Shown: one piece after another, positions 23,901-34,600 of the stretch
Layout of the letters: the number at the start of each line of letters is the position of its first letter
How positions within the stretch are numbered: position 1 is the stretch's first letter
The notes under the pieces: generated by a model
Told to the model about the DNA's origin: nothing
The model's input: the letters and a program-made list of their open reading frames with translations, nothing else
Databases searched by the model: none
Assembly (NCBI RefSeq): GCF_000524195.1
Contig: NW_020170425.1
Location: 262,163-326,162 of the forward strand
DNA length: 64,000 nucleotides
Direction: 5' to 3'
Source: Echinococcus granulosus
Lineage: Eukaryota > Platyhelminthes > Cestoda > Cyclophyllidea > Taeniidae
Program-made: the position numbers and the translations under genes

Positions 23901-26900
23901 GACTACGGTAGTCAACAAAGGTTCACATTTCTGTATATGTCGATCAGCATCGGTGAATTTAGTTTATTTATGGAAGTATGCACACCAACTTTCTCCACTC
24001 CTCCCATATTGTAAAACACCAAAACAGTTTAAGATAGAGGTTGGATAAGGGACTGCGACTTTGATAGGAAACTTCGTATGGTGCATGTTTTCATTAATAA
24101 AAACTGCGAAAAATTATTTAGTTGAGGTATAAATGCGATTTTTTGTTGAAAGACTACTGTGGAAATGCACATGTATGGGTTTTAACAAATGAGCAAAATG
24201 CCTGTTTCGGTAAGTGTAATATCCACGATAAATGTGCACGTTGAATGTTGGTATTTTCTGCAACTTCTAAGGACTCTGCATGGCGTGAAATTTGAGTGTG
24301 CTTATTTCCAAATAAATAATCAGACAAAAGGAAGGTCCATTTTTTAAGTATACGATTGGTATTTCGGCTATAAATGTCGGTATCATGATCCAAATATAAG
24401 TATGAGCAAGAAAATTATCAAGATATTCCAAAAAACACTCTTTATCTCAGCACAATTTTTCTAAGAGCCAACAAGGATGATTGAAAGGTTCTGCTACTAA
24501 TCATTGAGTAGAAATCCAATTTGTAAGCCATATTCTTTTAAATGTAGATTTCCTTCGTTTTTCGCATTTTTAGAGCTTACAGTTGCTCCACAGAAATACA
24601 CCCCTTTTAAATATTTTGGTGTATATTTAAAGCAGCAACTCACCGCTTTCCATATTAGCAGGATCAGAAGTAAGAATTACCGCAAAATCTTAATTGAGGC
24701 CTAACTTTGGTTTTCTTAAGTGTATGCCAATGCACGAAATTCGCTTTGATAAAGGATTTTTTGGATATTGTGCCCAAATATGTGAAATAAAAATAGCAAT
24801 ATTTCAGCTTCCTGAACCATTCTTTTCCAAAGTTTGCCTCTATAGTTGCCATTTGCTGATGGTTAGATAGAAACGCTTGCTTGAGATGTAGCGTAAAGTT
24901 ACAATTCTTACCTGAAGCCGTATTAAGGGATGCCCACAAATGAGACAGATCTATTATTAACATACAGAAGAGCTGGGAACCGAAAAATAGGGTCAGACGG
25001 AAGAAAAACCCGTGAAGAATGCAAATTCCGTACAAATAAGTGCACTTTAAACAAATGTCGTTCTGTTACGCTAACATTTACTATCTCGAAAACATCTCAG
25101 CCGCCGGGATCACCTTAAGTCTGCATGGCATTTGGTTTCAAAACATACAGATAATTTGTCTTACAATTCCATCTAACTGGCACTCATCGCCCATCGCTAT
25201 TCGAGTGTTTTTCTTTGCTGTGAACTTGATGAATGCTGAGGCTTTTATAAAATTCGGGGATTTTCGACCTCTCAAGGCAAATGTAACAGAGGTTTTCGTA
25301 TTCCCAATGGCTTACCAAAAGGTTGATCTCTGCGCTTTTTTAAAACTACATTCAAATAATAGATATTCAGATTTTTGGAAGCCGTGACCTTAGGAAAATT
25401 AACACTTTTTATAATCATAATGCAAAATTCAACCAAGACTTTGATGTTTTAGATATTCACATTGCCAATAAAATCGGCAGATCAAGGGGTTACGTAAACA
25501 TCTTACCATTTATAAGGTATTTAAGGTTCATGTATCAAAAGAGTGACAAACTGATAGGTCAGTCCATAATTATTAAACTTTTACCGAATCCAAAATCTTT
25601 CCTAACGCATAAACGTAATGCCGGATTGCTTTGTTTGAGATCGCACAACAAATTTGTGGAATGCATTTGAGGAGAAATAATCAAGCACAGATAACGCGAA
25701 ATTAGTTTCCTCGTATAATTAAGGAATTCTGTAAGGGAACTACCCTAATATTGTAAGAATTTGTACTGAGATGCCCGCTGGTGTTCTCAGCTTATGAAGC
25801 AGTTAAACTTCAAGAATATCTTACGAGAACCCGAATCATAAGAATAGCAAGCTTTCCCAACCCACTTATATGGACGTCTTTTATCAAAAAAGTCTGTCAT
25901 TTTAAAGTTCTAGGCGCTTCATTATGCGGTCCTACTAATGGGTTGATTTGGATTATGCGAATACCAAATTAGCCCTTGGCGCAACTTCCGCCACACCATC
26001 GCTTCAATTTCATTGGTTGAGCGCACGCGATGAGCTGACTACTAACCAATCAGAGGAATGGCTTCCAAAAAACGGTGGCAGAAGTAGATGGAAATCGGTG
26101 TGCGTCTGCACCATGCTTCTCCATTGTGTTTCCCCATCGTCCCTTCTTAGGGGCTTAGCCACCTAATCCCCCTTCCTATGAAAGGCGAATCGCTGACTGT
26201 CGACTGTGCTGGTCACACTGCTCGTTTACACAAATAGAGGCGCTTTTGGTGGTCGTTGATCTACGCAGAAATGGGCCTGTTTATCTTCCCATCTGCATGT
26301 GTGCGTAGTTGCAATGACTTATCGAATGTACCCAAATTGACGATGTACTCATTCCTCTGTATTTATTTTTTAGTGGACACTCACCCATAATTGTTCACGA
26401 GTTGGAGGTCAACAAGAGACCCGTTTGATTTGCGATATGTAGGTGAAACGCAAAGGGAAGGGCTTGTGAGTATCTGAAACTTAAATAGCCTGTTTTACAT
26501 TGAGCGCGTGTCTACATTTACCAATAGCTTGATAAAGGCATCACTGAACTTTGCTTATTCCGCCATAAGCCGGGGTCCGTGGTATTCCTTCCCTCAATTC
26601 TAGATGGCTAAATTGAACAATCCATATCTTGGCGGGCACTTGATTCAAAGTGTTGGTAAATTGAGGGATTTTTATAAACGCCTCACATTGAGCATAAAGC
26701 TATATGGGAACACATCATCATATGATAAAGGGTGTATTCAATAATGTGATTACCGTCATGAGGGTTTAATAATGTGGTAACTAAAAGCTATGGGTCGCAT
26801 AAAATTAAGACAGTAAGGTTGAATAAAAACTCGTTCTTGTGGTTATTTATTCACGTGATTTCCCTGACCCATTTGTGCTTTCACCAAACATTCGACTCTG

Positions 26901-28654
26901 TTTGTACTATTATCTTAAAATGTTAGCCTTTTCAAATAACCCCAGTTTAACTACTACCCAAAAAATTTTTCGAGTGCAGTATAAATTTTGCAGTTATAAT
27001 ACAGTAGAAATTCTCTACTAAATTAAACAATCCCAGAGTGAGGTACCATTGATAGCATCTGGCATTCCTGTAAAATTTTCAACACTTTACGCAAAATTTG
27101 GTCAACACGCGGGACGGCTTCAAGTAGTTTCAGAAAACCCACACTGTTTGGTTTCATTTAATACTGATTCGCGATATCCAGTATCATTTAGGCATATTAC
27201 TTTACTTTTCATTTTCATTACATGTAAAAATTATTCAAAAATAATATTCCGTTTATTACAGTTGTCTAATAGCCTACTGACAAGCGATTCTTTGAAATCT
27301 TTAAAATCCTTAAAGTATCTATCAACATAAACGAATCGAAGCTTGTGACCGAATTCAGGTAATAAACAATCATCGGTAATCTCTTTGGTCGTAAAAGTAT
27401 TACTCATAAATAAAATGGAATTCAAGCTAAATAGCTGCCTCTTGGTATTCAGTCGGCGGTAATTTCTGAGAGATTCATAGTTGGAATCTTCCACGGGTCT
27501 AACATACTGGATGTTCATAAGATTCAATAATAAAGCAATACCTTTAGCATTCGTGAACTTAGGGTGAGACTTGAGCGAAAAACGGGAAATCGTGTTGAAA
27601 ACCATGCGATAGAACACAATATCCATGTTCAGTAGCTGAGGGGAGAGTTAATCTTAAGAGGGGTTAGTGATTACCTTTAGATGCAAATGCCATTTAATTG
27701 AACAAAAAGCCTGCACCTTTGCGTGTAAGTTAAACCACCTCAAGGAAAGACATCGTGAATAGCTTTGTGGCCAAGCGAAACGAAATAGAAGACACCGATA
27801 TGCAGCATAGATTTACTGAAAAGTTTTTTGAATACATTCTGTGTCACAGTACTAAACTGATCTAATTTAGTCAATCTGAGTTCGGGGGTGGCTTCCTGGA
27901 GTTATGCTAAAAACAATACCTGCAAAATCATTGCACTATCAAATTCACGTATCGTAGGTCCCAATTGTGGTTAACTTTGTGTTAACTTTGCCCCTTGAAA
28001 AATAACGGATTAAGGTAAGCACTCAAGCAAAACTCCAAATTTGAGTTTTTTTTCGGTTTATGATGTCATTTTTGTGCTTCGTAAGTTAGAAATTACTATA
28101 CCTCCTTATAGTTTACAGGGCAAACTCGTTCAACTTTAGTTGGCATTCGCCTATGCAAAGTTTCTACTCCCTTCAAATGGCAAAATATTCAATTATCTTT
28201 CTCTATCAAATTTTAACTCACCAAAATCAAAAAGTTACTAATTGAGGTTTACACAAACAAAAATCAAGATGTCTGGTGGATGGAGATTTTAGCGAAAATC
28301 TGTCAATCTGAATGATAGCACAAATGCTTGCCCTATGGTACGATTCATACGTACTCGGAGCCTATCAGTAAAGTTTAATTTTAAAGGTCATGATGAAGGT
28401 CTTAATTTGTTTATTCATCGTGAAGAAATGAAATAAAATGTTAAGTAATTTGAATCGCATGAAAACGTTTCGTTAATCATCCACATCAATCCAACCATTT
28501 TTCCCTTGCTGCTAAAAATGATAAAGCAAATGCTGCCCATTAACTTGATAATGGTCTGTAAATTCAAAAATCAAATACCTTTATGAGTTATTACATAGTA
28601 CCGATATTTTTATGAAAATAGGTAATTAAAACATGGTTCCCAACTCGTCTACTG
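20931..28654. other. Gene desert
   Basis: About 7.7 kb of AT-rich DNA with no supported gene. A more GC-rich patch at about 25975-26300 has two CCAAT-like words (ATTGGTTGAGCG and AACCAATCAG); it could be a promoter or a decayed repeat. A similar 'gaccaatcagg' word lies near 22143. The longest open frame, 131 codons on the minus strand at 27231-27626, resembles no family I know and may be chance. Confidence 0.5.
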
Positions 28655-28860
28655 ACTACGATTTCGTAATGCGATGGTTGTTCATCTCTCGGTATTGGCG
28701 AGGAGCGACTTTGGATTTGGCCTATGTACCACGCCGGGTGGGCTGGCCTTCGGGCCATACTAGTAGCCCAAATACCTTCTCTTTGCTCAACATATGTATT
28801 CTACCCCAGTATTATGTCTTCCTTCGTCTGCAGGGAAGTCTCGGGACGCTACACAACGGT
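28655..28860 (+). repeat. Interspersed repeat, copy 4 (single unit)
   Basis: One clear unit. It begins with 'gcgatggttgttcatctctc', has the core 'ccgggtgggctggccttcgg' and 'gccatactagtagcccaaat', and ends 'cttcgtctgcagggaagtct' and 'cgggacgctac'. This is a good guide to the unit's consensus, about 200 bp long. Confidence 0.7.
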
Positions 28861-30544
28861 AACACCTGGCAATATTTGGAGCATGAAATTCGAGATTAGT
28901 ATGGACACAATGTATACACTACTTTATAATATCAACAAATAACTTGTGCTTTAAAAGGGTCCCCTGGAAAATGAAAACTCCCAACAATGACACTAGTAAA
29001 GTGTTCCTATGGGTTTGTTTCCAGAACCCCCAGCCAGTCGGTGCTTCCTTATGGCACTTTTATTGCCATTTTGAGCTAAATTGCAAGGTCTTTTAGCTGT
29101 AACCAGTTTGCCTTCGGTGAGAACTCGAAGCCACTAGGTTTAAATGCTGGCCAAGGCGTTGATTATCCTAGATTTACAGCCGTTGTTAGGCTAGTTTTAT
29201 CAACGATTTTGGATATTTGTTAAATGCTCCTACCTGTTCACCAGAATGCTAACTTTCAGGGGATAAATATTTTTGACATCGCAGCAGAGAACGATTTTAT
29301 AAAAAATAGTTGTATTAACCTCAACGATTCGTTTTAGCAAATGTCCAAAGGTATAAGCTTTACAAACTGTTAGAAAATTCCTAAGCATTTCATGTAAACC
29401 TTCGTTTACAAAACTGATCGAGATACGGTAAATCAAAAACGCCCTCGTCGATTCATTATAGACACTTATTGCTTTAAATTGGTGTTATTATTACAATATT
29501 TACTTCCTGTAAGAGCGTACTAAAATACTGTTTCGTAGTGAAGTGGTGCTTGTTTTAATGTGTTGTTTTTACTCGTTCCATTTCATAAGAATATTTGAGA
29601 TGCATTGGCTCAGTCTCTCAACTTGCATTGACCTAACCATTTACTTGTTGAATATTTTGGCAATCAAATTTCCCATTTATTGATGCTTTTCAGTCACATA
29701 ACAATCTGTTGGGAATCTGTGAAGATCATGTAAACCAAATAGTGCAAAATCGGTCAAGATACTTTCATGTAGTGAAGAATAACAGTAAAAAGTGTGCAAA
29801 GGTTGTTGACTTCACTTAGGTATTCATTTGGTAATGACAGGGAAAGGTAATTAACAATCATACTAATTTAGTTGTCATCACTACGATTTTTTCTGCGCTT
29901 GATTCCACAAACCCACTTTTATTTGCAAAACCCAAACCTCTGAGATGATTGTTAATTTTGTTAAAACATATATTAAGTTTCTGGTAGCTTGAGCACGCGA
30001 GCGTATGCACACATACAAGCATAGGCTCACCTGTAGCTACCTGATATTTTGTTCAACTTTCTTTGAGCTGCGTATGCATTTCAGCTTCCGCAGGTTGTAA
30101 TTCTGCCCTGTGGCATGAACGTCTAGCCATGACATAGGCCTCCCAAAACATCCCTACGTCAAAGATGCAATTTTATTCGCGGTACGTTTTAATTCAGAAG
30201 AATCGAGACGATATACAGACGCAAACGCACATTGGCGTTTACTAAGCCCCTTCACAATTTAGAAAAACTCCTCCAAGTGGTTCAATGGTTTCCATTTCCC
30301 TCAATGGATAGATAAACATGACGCTGCATAGTGAAAATAATTTTACGATTTCTAGCAAAAAAATTTTAGTGCTTTACTAAGTATTTCCTACTAAAATAGG
30401 TCCGCCACACGCAAACAGTCAAACCAGTCAAAGTTGATATTAGTTGCAGGAAAAGTAGCTGTCGATAACCTACTCGCTTTTATTTCGATGCAAAAAGCCT
30501 AACATGCATACAAATTTAGCAAGCTTAACTAATTTGTGTATGTA
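28861..30544. other. Gene-free stretch
   Basis: AT-rich DNA without supported coding regions or recognised repeats. A somewhat GC-richer patch at about 29990-30130 ('gagcgtatgcacacatacaa') has no visible function. Confidence 0.5.
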
Positions 30545-30740
30545 ATACGTTAAATGTTTTGGGCGACTCTTGGGTTTGGTAACAACCCACCTAGGGGCTC
30601 CAACATTGTACCTGCGCCGGGAAACTCAGCCTTCGGGGCTATGCCGGTAGCGCCAACCTCTTCCGTATGTCGACAGGTGCATATTCGGCCCGAGCATTAT
30701 GTTGTCTTTGGTCTTCAAGGAAGTCTCGGGGTAACAAAGT
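30545..30740 (+). repeat. Interspersed repeat, copy 5 (diverged single unit)
   Basis: Diverged unit with 'gggcgactcttgggtttggt', 'gccttcggggctatgccggt' and 'agcgccaac', then 'gcccgagcattatgttgtct' and 'cttcaaggaagtctcgggg'. The order of blocks is the same as in copy 4. Confidence 0.6.
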
Positions 30741-31139
30741 GAGATCACGCTTCGTTTACGTGTAATACGCAGATTCGTTGATTTTGCATATTATTATACA
30801 TTTTGTCTTAACAAACCCTATCCAGTTAGGTCTTCTTGGTCTCCAATAATTAGTTTCGCTAGTTTTAGTGTTTTATAGTATCATTGACGGTAATTTTATA
30901 CTTTAAGAGGTAGGAAAAATGATTGTTAGTGCATCAAGTAAATTGTACCGTAAGGTTAGCCAAATTTTCCTTTCCGCTTGCTGAAAAGTGTCCTTACATA
31001 ACAATAACCATGAAGTACTTACACATACACAAGCAACGTACACGTACACAAGCAACAAATGACTTAATGTCAGTAAATCTCTCAACACATTATGGCTACT
31101 TTTCGTTGGTTGGAAGGTAAAATTTGTGTAGCCCCTCAA

Positions 31140-31285
31140 GGCATTCATTGAGACGAAAGAAGAAAGCACTTGGGCAGAACAATTTACTATCGACACGCAG
31201 TAAAGCTTGGGGCAGCTGACACGAATCGAAGACCCTAAGTGGTCCCGTTACCAGAACCGAGGGTTAAAAACAATTAAAGGGTTAC
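31140..31285 (+). repeat. Fragment of the interspersed repeat family
   Basis: It shares 'agacgaaagaagaaagcact' and 'tgggcag' with the upstream part of copy 3 (20270), and 'aagtggtcccgttaccagaa' with the tail of copy 2 (13765). The middle ('cttggggcagctgacacgaa') resembles the 'cttggggctactggcatg' block. Confidence 0.45.
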
Positions 31286-31661
31286 AATTGTGACCGCTTG
31301 GCTGGTGTTTATGCTGGATGCTACAAATACCAGAGAAATGCAACGAACGACTCCAAAAAATACTACAACAACCAAATAGGGCGGGTAGAGTTATCTGCGG
31401 ACCATACCAAACAACTACGGCATAGTCAGAGGAGTCTTGCACGTTTAGGTCGAAAATGGTTGACCATGAGACTAATTTGATATTCTCTATTATTCACTGG
31501 CAGACGATGTTAATGCGAAAATAATTAGTAGGAGCTCAATTTTTGTAAAATATAGTCGCATATGAAAAATTTGACCATGTGTTACAAATTGTCATTTCAA
31601 TCAATTCGGATACAAATTGAATTGAAGGCGCATAGTACGATTTTTGGTTTTGTGTGTTGGT

Positions 31662-31695
31662 GTTTTTGCTTTTCTTGTTTCGGTCTGCGTTTAGA
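31662..31695 (+). promoter_or_regulatory. Splice acceptor two bases before the PCM1-like ATG
   Basis: A long pyrimidine-rich tract ('tttttgcttttcttgtttcg') ends in 'gcgtttag' at 31694 when counted to the AG, with the ATG only one base later. This could be the acceptor of a 5' non-coding exon or a spliced-leader trans-splice site, which flatworms use on many mRNAs. The sequence alone cannot separate the two. Confidence 0.45.
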
Positions 31696-34600
31696 ATGAC
31701 GGATATCTCAGAAAAGCTCTCAGAAATAGAGCGGAATATTCAGGAAGGTGAAACAATGCTAACTGTACTTCGTAGACTACCTGAATCCGAGGTTTGCTCC
31801 CAGGTCCTTTATCATTTAATTTAGGAAACCAATGATCAGATCAAACGCTTTCAGGAATTAGTGCGACAACTTGAAGAATACAAAGAAAGATATAAGGCTC
31901 TCCAGGTTTGGTTTACTAGTTGCTTGATGTTATTAGGCTTCTCCTCTCAATGATTTTGAAGCTCAATTAGAGGCCCTTCGTGATAAACATGAGAGAATAA
32001 AGATGCTCCTGGGACGTTCGGATCTTGGGGTGGATCTCACTTGCTTTTTTGATATTCTTTCTCTTATTTTTTCTAATATGTTGTTCTTAGGAGACAAAGC
32101 CGTCATCACCACCTCCTAAGTCGCATCTATCACACGACGATCACGAATGCACTTCACCTGTACTCTACTCGAAGGATGGTTCGGTATCTAGTAGGGCAAC
32201 AAATACTGATGCACCCGAAAATAGTGAGCAGTTAGCTGGCAGCTATAATATTGAACCATCGGAATGGCGCTTGCACTACGAGGTGCGTCAGAATTTGATA
32301 CCTTTTTTATTCGTTTACTTGAAGCAATCATTCCCATTAAGCGTCCCATCTTGTCGTTTCGTTCTCTACTTTTGCATTTACTTGCACATAAGATTACTAT
32401 TCTTATCATCTTTGATGTCAAACGCCTGAGATATTCCTTATTTCAGTTTTCATGCATCATTTTGCGCAATTAAGTTTAAAATATCTGCTGCGCCAATTTG
32501 TATCTGTGTTTTATGTGAGGCAGTGCATTTGCAACTGCTTTTAAAATTGTCAAAACTCATAGTATCTTATTTTTTTGACTTTAGAATCAAACGCGGCAAC
32601 TTTCGTCCATGTTGTCTCAAATCGCTCGTTTCCAGGAGATGGTTGGTCGTCTTTCGAATCTTGTTATCGGCTTGGTAGGTTGGCGTTATGAGACACTTAC
32701 CCTCCTCTGAGTAGGATATGACTGAGGCAGTAAATCTTCTAAGTGATGTTGGTCAGCGCTTCACAGAGGTCCACTTGAGACTTCTTTCACTGCAAACGGC
32801 CTACGAGGTGCGTGAAGCGTTTATGCCGTTTTTATTCGTATATCGACATGTTTACACTTATGCTAGGGTTGGGTTTAGATATTCTAATTTTTTTACGCCA
32901 ATAGGGGTGAATTGTAGGTTTTTTGGAAACTTGCGTAGTCATTGGGGTACTACTATCTAGTGTATACCTGAATTTGTGGATATATTTTAAGTATTTCACA
33001 ACCCTTTGAAGCAACCTTAAACTTATTCTTGGAATATTCTAAACTTTTTTTGTTATAATTCATCTGGACCAAACTTGGTTTATGACTAAGAAATAAACTT
33101 TCAACGTTTAATTTGAATTCAACGGCAGGATATTCCTTCAGTAGTCGTTAGGCCCTTTTATGAGCGTTCATTCTGTCACGACGTCAGATTTGTTCATTTA
33201 TTATGAATCATGTCAACGTTCGCTGATTTTGCGCAAATTATTGCAAAAGAACATTGTATAAGAACAACTTTATCTGTTGACTTTTCAGCACACTTTTTAT
33301 GGGATGCATTTTCAACCATTTCACGCATTTTAGGCAGTTTGTAATGGCGAAGACCCATCCAATGGCTTTAAGGCCACTCAAGTAAGTTGTTGATTCCATC
33401 ATTTTTCAATATGTTCACTGGATAAACCTAATAAATTTGTAAATCATTTTGGCCTATCCAATTTCTCCAAATTTGACAGGACCTCAGCTAATCTAGCCTT
33501 AACTGTACTGGCATTACACCAAAGTGGATATCGGTGCTAATGGTGCGCCCCTGTGTAACGTTGTACCCTGTTCACATTTGAAAAATGTTGTTCGTATCTG
33601 CCTCTGAGGTTGTATGTTGTATGATTTCAGGCGGAAAATATTCACTCTCGGAAAAAAGCGTTTCTTTCTTGAACTGCATGGCTTTTTTTTCGTTGGCATC
33701 TTTTAATCAGGGGTATAGTGTAAGTTGACTGTGAAGCACACGAGACATTTACCCACTGAATGCTTCAGGTTTCTGTGAATAGGACTAGTGCTATGTGGTC
33801 ATGTTTAAGAAAACGCCAGGCAAACATGCATGTATTAGATTTTTTTTATTTCGTCTTTTTGAAATGCGAATGGCCTACCAAAATTTTTTTTTGTAACTGG
33901 GCTACATATTTTTAGCTCAAGGATTTGCGTGGTTTCCTGATAAGTCTCGGAAGGAGCCTGGAGGTGACTAAGGAGTGTTTCTTTACGGTTGCAAGCATCG
34001 TTAGGAAGACTCTTCATGAATCAAGTGTGCGTTAAATTGAATATTTTACAAATGGATTGTTTTGAATGAATTATTCGTCAATTGAATTTCGTGACTTGCT
34101 ATCATGATATCAAAATCCCAGTAAAATTTGCTCTTGTTCATAATAATTTTCAGGCTAGTGACGCATCCAGTGATCAAACTGCTAATGGGTTAAGTCAGCC
34201 GGTACCACCTGCATTGAATCCAGGTAAACGAGGCTTTACTTTTGGGGGTTAGTAACTTTTTACTGCAATGCTTCAGAACCCGGTGAACCCGAGACCGTCT
34301 CTGCTGCTGCACCGACAGTTGGGGCTCTGCCTAATGAAGAGGAATCAGACTATTCAAAGAAACAAAAGCGTGTGGAACTTACAATCGCACAGCTATACAA
34401 ACAAAGGGAAGCACTTCTCAACCAATTGGCTGAAGCTCGTGCAAGTAAGATGGCTGAGCTGTGTCACAAACTTCTTTCCTGACTACGTTCACGGAGGGCA
34501 TACTTCATAGAGGCGCTAACGACCATTAAGTGGTCTACCTAGCTTTGTTTTAGACCAACTATTAAGAGAAATGAATCTATTTTCTCTTGGCGCTTGGCGT

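Noticed and set aside
25040..25387. 115-codon plus-strand frame in the gene desert
   Set aside because: No recognisable motif, no splice partners and AT-driven composition; not supported as a gene.
27231..27626. 131-codon open frame on the minus strand
   Set aside because: No resemblance to any family, no coding-like composition, and a chance frame of this length is plausible in 64 kb of DNA read in six frames.
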